This document shows, in pieces, positions 53,847 through 63,860 of a DNA stretch of 64,000 nucleotides (within the stretch, counting starts at the first letter, position 1; every line of letters begins with the position of its first letter). The DNA lies in the NCBI RefSeq assembly GCF_003208175.1, contig NZ_QKMR01000015.1:1-64000 (forward strand), given 5' to 3'. The translations under genes were made by a program, and so were the position numbers. The notes beneath the pieces are model-generated. The model made no database searches, was not told the origin of the DNA, and worked only from the letters and a program-made list of their open reading frames with translations. The stretch comes from Ruminiclostridium sufflavum DSM 19573 (lineage in GTDB: Bacteria; Bacillota; Clostridia; Acetivibrionales; DSM-1351).

Positions 53847-54824
53847 ATGAATGAGATTACTATAGTAGTTAAACAAATAATAATACTTGCTTTACTTGGG
53901 ATAACGGGTTTTATGGCAGCGAGGAAGAAGCTGCTGCCGGAAGAGTCTCAAAGGCATATGTCCTCACTTATTATAAAAATAACCACACCCTGCCTTATTT
54001 TTACCACAATGGGCAATTATTCCTTTACAAGCGAGACAATAAAGAACGGCATTTATATATTTATTATTGGCATTGTGTTTATTCTTCTGGCGGGAGTAAT
54101 ATCCTTGGGGCCCTGCAAAATTATGGGCATAAGGGATAAGACAAAAAATATTTATATATCTCAGTCAATGTTCGGAAATGTTATTTTTATGGCATATCCT
54201 CTTCTTGAAGCAATGTACGGGAAAACAGGCATTCTGTATGCAATTTTTTATAATATAGCCAATGACGCTATACTGTGGACTTTAGGCGTTTATCTTTTCA
54301 ATAGGCACAATAAAAACAGCTGGAAGAAAAACCTTGCACATCTTATCAATCCGAATACACTGGCTTTTGCGGGCGGAATAGCCTTGATTGCCGTAAAGTC
54401 TCTGTTCAGGATAAATGAGGCATATGCATATAATCTGGTTTGGGATATTTTTTATGAGGCATTTAACGGCTTGGGAAAAACTACAATATATATATCTATG
54501 GTATTTATTGGAATGCTTCTTGCAAATACTAAAATAAGCGGAATAAGGGATGTCTTGTCAAGAGCTGCGTATTTGGTGCTTTCGCTGTTTAAATTACTTG
54601 TTGTTCCCATAATGGCTGTTTTGTTTTTTAGGCTTGCAAACAATTATTTTGATCCCTTTGTGAAAAAAATTGTAGTGCTTCAGCTGGCTATGCCTGCGTC
54701 AACTGTAGTCTCGGCACTTGCACTGCAGTATGATTCGGATTATAATGCCGCCACGGAAAGTGTATTTGTCTCGACGCTGTTATCGATAATAACACTTCCC
54801 GTTATGGTTTACCTGCTTATGTAA
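53847..54824 (+). CDS. AEC-family (auxin efflux carrier-like) transporter
   Basis: A 325-residue membrane protein with ten hydrophobic segments. LALLGITGFMAARKKLLPEESQRHMSS is split N-terminally in typical AEC form, and the C-terminal half has the characteristic LQLAMPASTVVSALALQY and SVFVSTLLSIITLPVMVYLL. Relatives transport malate, malonate or unknown organic anions. TTGGAGG lies eight bases before the ATG. The gene is closed by a terminator 36 bases on. Confidence 0.87.
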   Translation: MNEITIVVKQIIILALLGITGFMAARKKLLPEESQRHMSSLIIKITTPCLIFTTMGNYSFTSETIKNGIYIFIIGIVFILLAGVISLGPCKIMGIRDKTKNIYISQSMFGNVIFMAYPLLEAMYGKTGILYAIFYNIANDAILWTLGVYLFNRHNKNSWKKNLAHLINPNTLAFAGGIALIAVKSLFRINEAYAYNLVWDIFYEAFNGLGKTTIYISMVFIGMLLANTKISGIRDVLSRAAYLVLSLFKLLVVPIMAVLFFRLANNYFDPFVKKIVVLQLAMPASTVVSALALQYDSDYNAATESVFVSTLLSIITLPVMVYLLM

Positions 54825-54859
54825 GCTGGTGCCAAGACTAAAATATCCGAATATTAAAA

Positions 54860-54893
54860 TCGAACATTAAAATAATGTTCGATTTTTTTGCCT
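54860..54893 (+). terminator. Intrinsic terminator after AEC
   Basis: AATCGAACATT pairs with AATGTTCGATT, followed by TTTTT. Confidence 0.8.
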
Positions 54894-54899
54894 GTTTAA

Positions 54900-54929
54900 T
54901 TGACAATATAGTTCAGTATTTGATAATAT
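54900..54929 (+). promoter_or_regulatory. Promoter of the pur operon
   Basis: TTGACA (54900-54905), an 18-base spacer and TAATAT (54924-54929); GATAAT two bases earlier gives a 16-base spacer. The start would be ~70 bases before purE. I see no purine riboswitch and no clear PurR box in the short leader. Confidence 0.55.
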
Positions 54930-55007
54930 AATTATGTTAAAAGCGAATGATTTTGAGGAAATTATTAAAAATGTTCACAAATTAATTTATGCATGGAGGA
55001 TAAACCG

Positions 55008-55520
55008 ATGTGTGTTTCAAAGGATGCTAAGGTAGCTGTTGTTATGGGTAGTGATTCTGATCTTTCAGTAATGAAAAGCTGTATAAGGATTCTGAGGGAT
55101 TTTGAGATTGATTGTGAAGTAATGGTTTGTTCAGCGCACAGAACACCGGAAAAGGCAGCGGATTTTGCGAAGAATGCGCATATTGACGGTGTGGATGTTA
55201 TTATAGCTGCTGCCGGCAAGGCGGCACATTTAGCGGGTGTATTGGCGGCACACACGCCTGTTCCCGTAATAGGAGTTCCAATTAAATCATCGACAATGGA
55301 TGGTCTGGATTCATTGCTTTCTACCGTTCAAATGCCTTCCGGCATACCTGTTGCAACTGTTGCCATTGACGGAGCGGAAAATGCGGCTCTTTTGGCAGTT
55401 CAGATGCTTTCTATAGCTTACCATGATTTAAGACATAAAATGCTTGCTTATAAAAGGTCGCTGGCAGAAAAGGTTGAGAAGAAAAATGAGGATTTGCAAA
55501 AAAAGTTAGCCGAAATTTAG
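55008..55520 (+). CDS. purE: N5-carboxyaminoimidazole ribonucleotide mutase (PurE class I)
   Basis: It rearranges N5-CAIR to CAIR in purine synthesis. The 170-residue protein has MGSDSDLSVM at its N-terminus, SAHRTPEKA, and AAGKAAHLAGVLAAHTPVPVIGVP, the class I signatures. ATG 55008 has GGAGG eight bases before it and is preferred over 54993. First gene of purE-F-M-N-H-D; purK, purC and purB are not here. Confidence 0.95.
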   Translation: MCVSKDAKVAVVMGSDSDLSVMKSCIRILRDFEIDCEVMVCSAHRTPEKAADFAKNAHIDGVDVIIAAAGKAAHLAGVLAAHTPVPVIGVPIKSSTMDGLDSLLSTVQMPSGIPVATVAIDGAENAALLAVQMLSIAYHDLRHKMLAYKRSLAEKVEKKNEDLQKKLAEI

Positions 55521-55597
55521 CCTAATCATAACATTTTATATTCAATAATGAAATAATAAATTTAATTACTAAATAACAAAGGTAGAGGGAGTAACTC

Positions 55598-57061
55598 ATG
55601 TGTGAATTTGGTCAGTGCTTTCAGTGTGACAATTTAGACTGCTTTGATGAACGAATGGATAAAATGCACGAAGAGTGCGGTGTTTTCGGAATATATTCAT
55701 TAGATAATAATGATTTGGATGTGGCAGGCATGACATATTACGGACTTTACTCTCTTCAGCACAGAGGACAGGAAAGTGCCGGTATTGCCGTGAGTGACAA
55801 GGAAACGATTATTTATCACAAGGACATGGGCTTGGTGCCGGAGATATTTGACAAGGTTGTACTGAGCCATCTAAAGGGTACAATGGCTTTAGGCCATGTC
55901 CGCTACTCCACCACCGGCGCAAGCAGACGGGAGAACGCACAGCCGATAGTTGTCAGGTCAAGGAACGGACAAATCGCGCTTGCCCATAACGGAAATATTG
56001 TCAATGCCTCCGCTCTTAGAGAGCAAATGGAGCAATGCGGAACTATATTTCAAACTACAAATGATACAGAGGTTCTTATAAATTTAATAACAAAGCATAG
56101 TATAACTGCAGATGTACTGGAAGAAGCTGTTGAAAAAATGATGAAGGATGTAGAAGGGTCTTACGGACTGATACTGATGACAGCTAATAAAATGCTGGGA
56201 GTAAGGGATCCGTATGGAATAAGGCCGTTGTGCATCGGGAGAACCTCAACAGCTTATGTTATTGCTTCCGAATCATGTGCCTTGGATGCTGTAAATGCAG
56301 AATTTATCAGAGATATAGAGCCGGGAGAAATTGTTATAATAGAGAATAATGAAATACGTTCAATCAGACCTTTCACAAATAAAAACACAAGACTTTGCAT
56401 ATTTGAATTTGTTTATTTTGCAAGACCTGACAGCATAATAGACGGTGCCAGTGTTCAGCAATCCAGATATGAAGCGGGAAAACGGCTTGCCATTGAGCAT
56501 CCGGTGGATGCAGACGTAGTAATTGGAGTGCCCGATTCAGGTTTATCAGCCGCAATTGGCTTTTCAAGGCAGTCCGGTATACCGTACGGAGAGGGAATTG
56601 TAAAGAACAGATATGTCGGGAGAACCTTTATCCAGCCAAGTCAGGGAATGAGGGAAATGGCTGTCAGAATAAAGCACAATGCTATAAAACAGACGATACA
56701 GGGAAAAAGAGTTGTTATTATAGATGATTCTATTGTCAGAGGAACCACCACAAGGCGAATTGTTCAGATATTGAAAAAAGCAGGCGCAAAAGAGGTTCAT
56801 ATGAGGGTCAGTTCACCGCCTCTCAAATACCCGTGCTATTTTGGAATAGATATTTCATCAAGAAAGGAGCTTGTTGCCAACAAGCTTTCGGTGGATGAAA
56901 TCAGGGAAATGATTTGTGCGGATACATTGGGATATTTGAGTCTGGATGGGCTGCTGAAAACGCCTATAGGTTCAAAATGCGGGTTTTGTGCTGCATGCCT
57001 GACCGGGGAATATCCCATAGAGGTTCCGGAAGAGGGAGATAAGTTCAGCTGTGGCTGTTAA
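55598..57061 (+). CDS. purF: Amidophosphoribosyltransferase (PurF) with Cys-rich propeptide
   Basis: It makes 5-phosphoribosylamine from PRPP and glutamine, the committed purine step. Nucleophile Cys27 (EECGVFGIY) is exposed by cleavage of a propeptide. Here the propeptide is 26 residues with Cys2, Cys7, Cys10 and Cys15, longer and more Cys-rich than the 11-residue Bacillus form. The PRPP-binding loop is VVIIDDSIVRGTT. The C-terminal KCGFCAACLTGEYP and an upstream CIFEF complete the [4Fe-4S] ligands. The start at 55598 follows GAGGGAG, so the long propeptide is real in sequence. The cluster protects the Bacillus enzyme from degradation. Confidence 0.95.
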   Translation: MCEFGQCFQCDNLDCFDERMDKMHEECGVFGIYSLDNNDLDVAGMTYYGLYSLQHRGQESAGIAVSDKETIIYHKDMGLVPEIFDKVVLSHLKGTMALGHVRYSTTGASRRENAQPIVVRSRNGQIALAHNGNIVNASALREQMEQCGTIFQTTNDTEVLINLITKHSITADVLEEAVEKMMKDVEGSYGLILMTANKMLGVRDPYGIRPLCIGRTSTAYVIASESCALDAVNAEFIRDIEPGEIVIIENNEIRSIRPFTNKNTRLCIFEFVYFARPDSIIDGASVQQSRYEAGKRLAIEHPVDADVVIGVPDSGLSAAIGFSRQSGIPYGEGIVKNRYVGRTFIQPSQGMREMAVRIKHNAIKQTIQGKRVVIIDDSIVRGTTTRRIVQILKKAGAKEVHMRVSSPPLKYPCYFGIDISSRKELVANKLSVDEIREMICADTLGYLSLDGLLKTPIGSKCGFCAACLTGEYPIEVPEEGDKFSCGC

Positions 57062-57112
57062 AAGCGAGTATTTAATGATTAACCCTATTTAAAAATATTG
57101 GAGGATAAGATA

Positions 57113-58135
57113 ATGACCACTTACAGAGATGCGGGTGTTGATGTTGAAGCAGGTTACGAATCGGTTAAGCTGATGAAGGAGCATGTCAAGCGAACCTTCA
57201 GACCGGAGGTAATGACAGAATTAGGCGGATTTGGCGGCCTTTTCGGCTTGGATAAAGCAAAATATGAACAGCCGGTTTTGGTTTCGGGAACCGACGGAGT
57301 CGGTACTAAGCTTAAAATGGCTTTTTTATTGGACAAGCACGATTCGGTGGGAATAGACTGTGTTGCAATGTGTGTGAATGATGTTGTATGCAGTGGAGCA
57401 GAGCCCTTATTCTTTTTGGATTACATTGCTGTAGGGAAAAATTATCCTGAAAAGGTTGCGCAGATTGTAAAGGGTGTTGCCGAAGGCTGTGTCATGGCGG
57501 GCTGTTCGCTGATAGGCGGAGAAACTGCCGAAATGCCGGGCTTTTATCCTGTTGATGAGTATGATTTGGCAGGCTTTACCGTAGGAATTGTTGACAGAAA
57601 TAAAATAATAGACGGGAAGAAAATAAAAGCCGGTGACAAGCTGATAGGGCTTGCATCATCAGGAATTCACAGTAACGGATATTCTCTGGTGAGAAAGCTG
57701 GTTAATCCCACAGAGCAGAATTTGAATGAGTATGTTGAGAAGCTCGGCTGCAAATTAGGAGAGGAATTGATAAAGCCTACAAAAATATACGTAAAGACTA
57801 TACTTGATCTGATAAAGAAATTTGAAATCAAAGGAATTTCACATATTACAGGCGGAGGCTTTATAGAGAATATTCCGAGAATGCTTCCCGAAGGCTTGAG
57901 GGTAAATATTCAGAAGGGTTCATGGCCTGTGCTTCCTATATTTGAAATATTAAAGAGCTTGGGCAATATGGGAGAAAGAGAGATATATAATACCTTTAAT
58001 ATGGGTATTGGAATGGTTCTGGCTGTGGATGAGGTCAAAGCGGATGAAATAGTTTCCTACTTGAAGTCAAACGGAGAAGCTGCATATATTATAGGTTCGA
58101 TAACCGAGGGTGAAGCAGGTGTGGACATATGTTAA
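57113..58135 (+). CDS. purM: Phosphoribosylformylglycinamidine cyclo-ligase (PurM)
   Basis: It closes the imidazole ring of AIR from FGAM and ATP. The 340-residue protein has the standard [18 protein letters not shown]-terminus, [27 protein letters not shown] and [16 protein letters not shown] 57113 has TTGGAGG eight bases before it. Its end overlaps purN by seven bases. Confidence 0.95.
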   Translation: MTTYRDAGVDVEAGYESVKLMKEHVKRTFRPEVMTELGGFGGLFGLDKAKYEQPVLVSGTDGVGTKLKMAFLLDKHDSVGIDCVAMCVNDVVCSGAEPLFFLDYIAVGKNYPEKVAQIVKGVAEGCVMAGCSLIGGETAEMPGFYPVDEYDLAGFTVGIVDRNKIIDGKKIKAGDKLIGLASSGIHSNGYSLVRKLVNPTEQNLNEYVEKLGCKLGEELIKPTKIYVKTILDLIKKFEIKGISHITGGGFIENIPRMLPEGLRVNIQKGSWPVLPIFEILKSLGNMGEREIYNTFNMGIGMVLAVDEVKADEIVSYLKSNGEAAYIIGSITEGEAGVDIC

Positions 58136-58752
58136 ACATAGGCGTACTGGTATCAGGCGGAGGCTCTAATCTTCAGGCGATAATGGACAGAATCGAAAGC
58201 GGATACTTAAAGAATGTTCAGATTGTTACGGTGGTTTCCAGCAAAACCGGAGTATATGCACTTCAAAGGGCACAGGAGCATGGTATTAATAATACCTGCA
58301 TATCAAGAAAGTCCTTTGAAAGCATGGAGGCTTATGATGATGCCCTTATCAGGCACTTTGACGCACATAAGGCGGATTTGGTGGTTATGGCAGGATTTTT
58401 ATCAATCTTAGGTGAAAGCTTTAATAAGTTTTACGATAAAAGAGTAATCAATATACATCCATCGTTAATTCCTGCATTCTGCGGAAAAGGCTTCTATGGA
58501 ATTATTCCTCACAGGCATGTAATAGAGTCAGGAGTCAAGGTTACAGGAGCGACAGTACATTTCGTTGAATTGGAGGCAGACACAGGGCCTATAATTCTGC
58601 AAAAAGCCGTGTATGTAGAGGACGAGGATACACCCGAAAGCCTTCAAAAAAGGGTTATGGAGCAGGCTGAGTGGGAGATTCTTCCCGAGGCGATTAAGCT
58701 TTATGCTGAAAACAGGCTGGTTATTGAAGGCAGAAGAGTAAAAATAGTCTGA
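58129..58752 (+). CDS. purN: Phosphoribosylglycinamide formyltransferase (PurN)
   Basis: It formylates GAR with 10-formyl-THF. The 207-residue protein has [14 protein letters not shown] at its N-terminus, [10 protein letters not shown], and the catalytic [18 protein letters not shown], then [19 protein letters not shown], which includes the catalytic His and Asp. Consumes one of the 10-formyl-THF units that formate from PFL can supply. Seven-base overlap with purM. Confidence 0.95.
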   Translation: MLNIGVLVSGGGSNLQAIMDRIESGYLKNVQIVTVVSSKTGVYALQRAQEHGINNTCISRKSFESMEAYDDALIRHFDAHKADLVVMAGFLSILGESFNKFYDKRVINIHPSLIPAFCGKGFYGIIPHRHVIESGVKVTGATVHFVELEADTGPIILQKAVYVEDEDTPESLQKRVMEQAEWEILPEAIKLYAENRLVIEGRRVKIV

Positions 58753-58849
58753 ATAAAGATTTTAACGCATAAAGATAAGCTGAGGACAGAAAAGGAATAC
58801 ATAAATTATGTTAAGGTTTAAAAATTTAAATACATCGGAGGATTAAGTA

Positions 58850-60394
58850 ATGATTAAGCGTGCATTAATTAGTGTTTCAGACAAGACAGGAATAATAGAG
58901 TTCGCTTCTGCACTGGTTGCAAAGGGAATAGAAATAATTTCCACCGGCGGAACCGAAAAAGCCCTTTCAGCTGCAGGAATAAAGGTGACAAATATCTCTG
59001 ACGTTACAGGCTTTCCGGAATGTCTGGACGGAAGGGTTAAAACCCTGCATCCTAAGGTACATGCAGGAATTCTGGCTATGAGAAGCAATGAAGAGCATAT
59101 GAAGCAGATAAAGGAATTGGGTGTGGACACTATTGATTTAGTAGTTATAAACCTATATCCGTTTAAGCAGACAATTCTTAAAGACGGCGTTGAGCTGGAG
59201 GAAGCAATTGAAAACATTGATATAGGAGGCCCTACAATGATCAGGGCGGCAGCAAAAAACTATCAGGATGTTGCGGTTGTTGTTGATCCGGCAGATTATG
59301 TGAAAATACTGGCAGAGATAAACGAAACAGGCGAGGTGGATGCAAAAACAAAATTCAGGCTCGCATACAAGGTTTTTGAGCATACAAGCCAATATGATAC
59401 ATTAATAGCCAAGTATCTGAGAGATACTCTGGGAGACCTTGATTATCCGGAAACTCTTTCGGTTACTTTTGAAAAGGCTCAGGAAATGCGTTACGGTGAG
59501 AATCCTCACCAAAGTGCTGTTTTCTATAAAGAGGTTGGAGCAAACAGGGGGCTTTTGCCAAGTGCGGTTCAATTGCACGGAAAAGAGCTGTCCTTTAACA
59601 ATATAAACGATACAAACGGAGCACTCATGCTTCTGAAAGAATTTGACGAGCCGGCGGTGGTTGCCGTAAAGCATACAAATCCATGCGGAGTAGGAAGTGC
59701 GGACAATATATATGATGCTTATATAAGAGCTTACGAATCAGACCCTACTTCGATTTATGGAGGAATAATTGCCGCTAACAGGGAGATTGATTTAAAGACA
59801 GCAGAGGAAATCAACAAGATATTTATTGAAATAGTTATTGCACCGTCCTTCTCAGAGGAAGCTTTTGCAGTGCTTTCCCAGAAGAAGAACATAAGACTGC
59901 TCAAACTTGAAGCAATAGAAGAAAAAGCACCTGCCGGTATGCTTGACATGAAAAAAATTGCAGGAGGACTGCTGGTACAGAAGAATGATTCCTTTATTTT
60001 CAATGAAGAGGAGCTGAAATGTGTTACAAAGGTTCAGCCGACAAAGGAGCAAATGGAGGATTTAAAATTTGCAATGAAGGTGGTTAAGCATGCAAAATCA
60101 AATGCCATTGTTGTCGCAAAGGATATGAGAACCCTCGGAGTGGGCCCCGGTCAGACCAACAGAATATTGTCGGCAAGGGTTGCCATTGAATATGCGGGAG
60201 AGAGGTCAATCGGAGCAGTTATGGCTTCAGATGCGTTCTTTCCATTTTCAGACTGCGTTGAGGTTGCAGCGGGAGCAGGGATAAAGGCAATAATTCAGCC
60301 GGGCGGGTCTATAAGAGATCAGGAATCCATTGATGCATGCAACAAGTACGGAATTGCAATGGTGTTTACAGGAATGAGACATTTTAAACACTAA
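58850..60394 (+). CDS. purH: Bifunctional AICAR transformylase / IMP cyclohydrolase (PurH)
   Basis: The last two steps to IMP. The N-terminal IMP cyclohydrolase domain (~1-195) has [25 protein letters not shown] and [16 protein letters not shown]; the C-terminal transformylase domain has [11 protein letters not shown] (catalytic Lys-His) and [10 protein letters not shown]. 514 residues, normal length. The substrate AICAR is dephospho-ZTP, which is relevant to the ZTP riboswitch on pflB. CATCGGAGG precedes the ATG. Confidence 0.96.
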   Translation: MIKRALISVSDKTGIIEFASALVAKGIEIISTGGTEKALSAAGIKVTNISDVTGFPECLDGRVKTLHPKVHAGILAMRSNEEHMKQIKELGVDTIDLVVINLYPFKQTILKDGVELEEAIENIDIGGPTMIRAAAKNYQDVAVVVDPADYVKILAEINETGEVDAKTKFRLAYKVFEHTSQYDTLIAKYLRDTLGDLDYPETLSVTFEKAQEMRYGENPHQSAVFYKEVGANRGLLPSAVQLHGKELSFNNINDTNGALMLLKEFDEPAVVAVKHTNPCGVGSADNIYDAYIRAYESDPTSIYGGIIAANREIDLKTAEEINKIFIEIVIAPSFSEEAFAVLSQKKNIRLLKLEAIEEKAPAGMLDMKKIAGGLLVQKNDSFIFNEEELKCVTKVQPTKEQMEDLKFAMKVVKHAKSNAIVVAKDMRTLGVGPGQTNRILSARVAIEYAGERSIGAVMASDAFFPFSDCVEVAAGAGIKAIIQPGGSIRDQESIDACNKYGIAMVFTGMRHFKH

Positions 60395-60409
60395 GTTCAT
60401 TATTTTTGT

Positions 60410-60429
60410 GCCGGAACTCGGCGTGGAGG
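60410..60429 (+). promoter_or_regulatory. Hairpin fused to Shine-Dalgarno before purD
   Basis: GCCGGAACTCGGCGTGGAGG: a small GCCG/CGGC hairpin adjoining the ribosome-binding site. It matches 18 of 20 bases of the element at 34110-34129 before the DivIVA-like gene. Confidence 0.45.
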
Positions 60430-60438
60430 GTAATATAT

Positions 60439-61698
60439 ATGAAGGTATTAGTGGTGGGCGGCGGCGGAAGAGAACATACTCTTGTATGGAAGCTTGCTCA
60501 GAGCCCAAAGGTAAGAGAATTATATTGTGCGCCTGGAAACGGGGGAATTTCCAAGCTTGCCACATGTGTTTCAATAAAAGCGACAGATATAGACGGGATA
60601 GTAAACTACTCAAAGGAAAATAAAATAGATTTGGTAGTTGTGGCACCTGACGATCCTCTTGCGGCAGGGATGGTGGACAAGCTGGATGAAGCGGGAATCA
60701 GGGCCTTCGGACCTGTAAAGGCTGCTGCTGTAATTGAAGGAAGCAAGGCCTTTTCAAAGGACTTGATGAAAAAATACAACATACCTACGGCAGGCTACAG
60801 TGTATTTGAAAACAGCAGCGAGGCATTAAGCTATATTGATTCCTGCGGTGCTCCTATTGTCGTGAAAGCGGATGGCCTCGCACTGGGCAAGGGTGTTATA
60901 ATTGCCGGAACTGTTGACGAGGCAAAAGCAGCCGTAAAAAGCATGATGAATGACAAGCTGTTCGGTAATGCGGGCAGCAAGGTAGTTATCGAAGAATATA
61001 TCGAGGGCCCGGAGGTTTCAATTTTAGCATTTACAGACGGAAAAACGATTGTGCCTATGGTATCCTCTCAGGATCACAAGAGAGTATTTGATAACGACAG
61101 GGGACCGAATACAGGTGGAATGGGAACTTTTTCTCCAAGTCCTCTGTATGATGAAAAGCTTGCTGACTACTGCATGAAGGAAATCTTTATTCCCACAATT
61201 GAGGCAATGAATAACGAGGGACGTAAATTTAAAGGGGTACTGTACTTTGGATTAATGCTTACAAAGGACGGCCCTAAAGTTCTGGAATACAATGCAAGGT
61301 TTGGAGACCCTGAGACACAGGTTGTCATCCCGAGGCTTAAAACGGATTTGCTGGAAATATTTGAGGCTATTATTGATGAAAGGCTGGCAGATATCAATAT
61401 TCAATGGGATGATAATGCCGCTGTTTGTGTAGTTGCGGCATCAGGAGGATATCCGGGGAAATATTCCACAGGCTTGGAAATAGACGGGCTTGATGCTGCG
61501 CAGGCAAACGGGGATACAATTATATTCCATGCGGGGACCTCGTTTAAGGATGGAAGGTTCTATACGGCAGGAGGAAGAGTATTGGGTATCACAGCTGTTG
61601 AAAAAACCATGGATAAAGCAATAGACAAGGCTTATGCAGGAATCGGGAAAATCAGCTTTGAGGGGATGCATTACAGAAAAGATATCGGAAGAAAGTAA
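60439..61698 (+). CDS. purD: Phosphoribosylamine-glycine ligase (PurD)
   Basis: It makes GAR from phosphoribosylamine, glycine and ATP. The 419-residue ATP-grasp protein has KVLVVGGGGREHTL at its N-terminus, KADGLALGKGVIIAG, DHKRVFDNDRGPNTGGMG and EYNARFGDPETQ. ATG 60439 follows GGAGGG with eight-base spacing, and the longer frame from 60406 adds no family residues. Last gene of the pur cluster; a weak hairpin (61713-61754) follows. Confidence 0.95.
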   Translation: MKVLVVGGGGREHTLVWKLAQSPKVRELYCAPGNGGISKLATCVSIKATDIDGIVNYSKENKIDLVVVAPDDPLAAGMVDKLDEAGIRAFGPVKAAAVIEGSKAFSKDLMKKYNIPTAGYSVFENSSEALSYIDSCGAPIVVKADGLALGKGVIIAGTVDEAKAAVKSMMNDKLFGNAGSKVVIEEYIEGPEVSILAFTDGKTIVPMVSSQDHKRVFDNDRGPNTGGMGTFSPSPLYDEKLADYCMKEIFIPTIEAMNNEGRKFKGVLYFGLMLTKDGPKVLEYNARFGDPETQVVIPRLKTDLLEIFEAIIDERLADINIQWDDNAAVCVVAASGGYPGKYSTGLEIDGLDAAQANGDTIIFHAGTSFKDGRFYTAGGRVLGITAVEKTMDKAIDKAYAGIGKISFEGMHYRKDIGRK

Positions 61699-61825
61699 AG
61701 ATACAGACATAAAAGGGATCTTGTTATACTTAAATGTACAGCAAGGTCCTTTGCTTTTTCCAGTATTTGCTATTGATAAGAAGAGTCTGAGTTGAAAAAT
61801 TTATGGGCTTTTATACACTGTTTTA

Positions 61826-61834
61826 TGCTATAAT
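61826..61834 (+). promoter_or_regulatory. Extended -10 promoter of nadD
   Basis: TGCTATAAT (61826-61834) is an extended -10 element, without a good -35, about 85 bases before the nadD start. Confidence 0.5.
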
Positions 61835-61918
61835 ATCTTTTGTATTATACTCAAAAGATAGATTTTTTGCAGCAGCGATAATAACTAATAATATATTTAT
61901 TCTGGAAGGGATCTTTTG

Positions 61919-62536
61919 ATGGAAGGGAAGAGCTTGAAGGTAGGAATTTGCGGAGGCACATTTGACCCTATTCATATGGGTCATCTTGCAATTACAGAGC
62001 TGGCAAGATGTGAACTGAATTTGGACAAGGTTTTGTTTATTCCTTCCGGTATGCCTCCGCATAAGGATTTAAATACTGTTACCAGCCCGATTCACAGGCT
62101 TAATATGGTCAGGTGCGCCGTCAGCGGCAATCCGTTTTTTGAGGCTGTTGACCTTGAAGTTGAGAGGAACGGATATACCTATACTGTGGATACATTGAAT
62201 GAGCTTCATAAAATGTACCCGGAAGACACTGATTTTTACTATATAATAGGTGCGGATGTAGTGATGGATTTATTGACATGGAAGAGGACTGAAGAGGTTT
62301 TTGCCCTGACGAAGTTTATTGCTGTTATGAGAGCCGGATATCAGGACAAGGCTTTTATCGAACAGATTAAGGTTTTAAGGCAAAAATTTGACATAGAGCT
62401 GATACCCTTTGAAGCACCCTTGATTGAGATATCTTCAACGTTTATCAGAGAAAGAATAAGTAAAAATCAATCGGTTAAATACCTTGTGAGTGATTGCGTC
62501 GATGCTTATATAAAGGAAAATAACTTATACCGGTAA
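61919..62536 (+). CDS. nadD: Nicotinate-nucleotide adenylyltransferase
   Basis: It adenylates nicotinate mononucleotide in NAD synthesis. The 205-residue protein has GICGGTFDPIHMGHL (nucleotidyltransferase HxGH), PSGMPPHK, DFYYIIGADVVMDL and ISSTFIRERI. ATG 61919 follows GAAGGG; a TTG at 61916 is in frame. Followed by yqeK and a LytR_C gene, the usual Clostridia order. Confidence 0.95.
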   Translation: MEGKSLKVGICGGTFDPIHMGHLAITELARCELNLDKVLFIPSGMPPHKDLNTVTSPIHRLNMVRCAVSGNPFFEAVDLEVERNGYTYTVDTLNELHKMYPEDTDFYYIIGADVVMDLLTWKRTEEVFALTKFIAVMRAGYQDKAFIEQIKVLRQKFDIELIPFEAPLIEISSTFIRERISKNQSVKYLVSDCVDAYIKENNLYR

Positions 62537-62612
62537 ATAAGCTTGGGCGGCATGAAAATATTTATGGAAAGATACGGCTAAATAGATTTGGTACAAAAAG
62601 GAAAGGTTATCA

Positions 62613-63185
62613 ATGAATATAATTGAAATGGATGCATTACTGAAGAGGTCACTCAGGCCGGGAAGGTATATTCATTCTGTAAACACAATGAAAGAGGCAA
62701 TATCACTGGCGGAGCATTATGGTGAGGACAAGGCTGCCGCTGCTGTTGCAGGGCTTCTTCACGATTGCGCAAAGAATTTGAAGGATGAAGAGACAAGAGA
62801 ATACTGCCGGGCAAATGGAATAAAATTGAATGAAATTGAGCAGCGACAGGTATTTTTGATGCACGGTGAGGTTGGGGCAATATTGGCAAAAGAACAATAT
62901 GGTGTTGAGGACAACATTATTTTAAATGCAATAAGGTATCATACCACAGGTTTTGCCAAGATGAGCCCGATGGATAAAATAGTTTTTCTGGCGGATTATA
63001 TTGAGCCGGGAAGAACCCATTGTGAGGCTGACGATGTCAGAAGGCTGGCATATGCAGACATAAATAAGGCGCTGGTATGCGCTTTTGACAATATAATTAA
63101 ATATGTTATAATGCAAAATGGCTTGCTGCACCCATTTACAATTGAGGCAAGAAACAAGCTGTTACTGCAGAATAAAGATTTTTAG
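62613..63185 (+). CDS. yqeK: YqeK-type HD-domain phosphohydrolase
   Basis: A symmetrical bis(5'-nucleosyl)-tetraphosphatase (Ap4A hydrolase) by family. The 190-residue HD protein has R..YIHSVNTMKEAISLAEHYG, LLHDCAKN (metal HD), HGEVGAILA, RYHTTG and VFLADYIEPGR. It lies 76 bases after nadD. AAGGAAAGG precedes the ATG. Confidence 0.92.
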   Translation: MNIIEMDALLKRSLRPGRYIHSVNTMKEAISLAEHYGEDKAAAAVAGLLHDCAKNLKDEETREYCRANGIKLNEIEQRQVFLMHGEVGAILAKEQYGVEDNIILNAIRYHTTGFAKMSPMDKIVFLADYIEPGRTHCEADDVRRLAYADINKALVCAFDNIIKYVIMQNGLLHPFTIEARNKLLLQNKDF

Positions 63186-63233
63186 CATATTTGCATTGGA
63201 CGGATACAGTAATGCTTGATTATGGAGGTAAAA

Positions 63234-63749
63234 ATGGGTAAGATTTTAAGAATAGGATTTTATGCAATAGGAACCTTTTTATTGTTTTTTTCATCAATTA
63301 TAGTAGGAGCTAATTTTTATAAGGATTCGGGTGTATTTGATAAAGAAGTGATAGAGGTGAAAAAGCAAGCTCAAGAGGCTGAATCAAGCTCCGGCAAAAT
63401 AATCATAGATACTGAGCAGAAGAAGGAAACAACAAAGCAATCAGCCGAGCAAACACCCAGCCAGTCTTCGGTTAATAATGAAAAGCTGGTGGTTGAGGTT
63501 ATAAACTGCACAGATAAAAGTGGCTTGGCAGAGGAAATCAGAGCAATGCTGGAAGCAAAAGGATACACAGTGAGTGCAGGAAATACATTTGACAGTACAC
63601 AGGGTACATCAAAAATCCTGATAAGGAAAAAAGGAGCAAAAGCTGACGTTATACGTGATTCTCTGAAGATTTCCATAATTAAGGAAGAGCTTCAGCCTGA
63701 CTCCAGATTTGATATAACTGTTATTGTAGGAGCGGATTTTAACCCGTAA
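63234..63749 (+). CDS. LytR C-terminal-domain membrane protein
   Basis: A 171-residue protein with one N-terminal TM helix (~7-27), a Ser/Gln/Lys-rich linker (~45-80) and a LytR_C (PF13399) domain with VVEVINCTDKSGLAEEIRAM and ILIRKKGAKADV. In the nadD-yqeK neighbourhood of Clostridia this domain usually accompanies an LCP (LytR-CpsA-Psr) ligase that attaches wall polymers; the LCP catalytic domain is absent in this protein. ATG 63234 has GGAGG five bases upstream. Confidence 0.82.
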   Translation: MGKILRIGFYAIGTFLLFFSSIIVGANFYKDSGVFDKEVIEVKKQAQEAESSSGKIIIDTEQKKETTKQSAEQTPSQSSVNNEKLVVEVINCTDKSGLAEEIRAMLEAKGYTVSAGNTFDSTQGTSKILIRKKGAKADVIRDSLKISIIKEELQPDSRFDITVIVGADFNP

Positions 63750-63780
63750 CAAATGCTGTCAGTTTTTTTAAGCTTACCAA

Positions 63781-63858
63781 AGTCAATTACAGTTAAGAGC
63801 CTTAGCACAATAAAATACCGGTACGGTATGCATTGCTTTTGACCTGTGGTAATTGACT
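63781..63858. repeat. AGTCAATTAC palindromic repeat, first of a tandem pair
   Basis: AGTCAATTAC (63781-63790) and GTAATTGACT (63849-63858) with an interior GTACCG-type palindrome (TACCGGTACGGTA). It begins 31 bases after the LytR_C stop codon. Confidence 0.85.
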
Positions 63859-63860
63859 AA

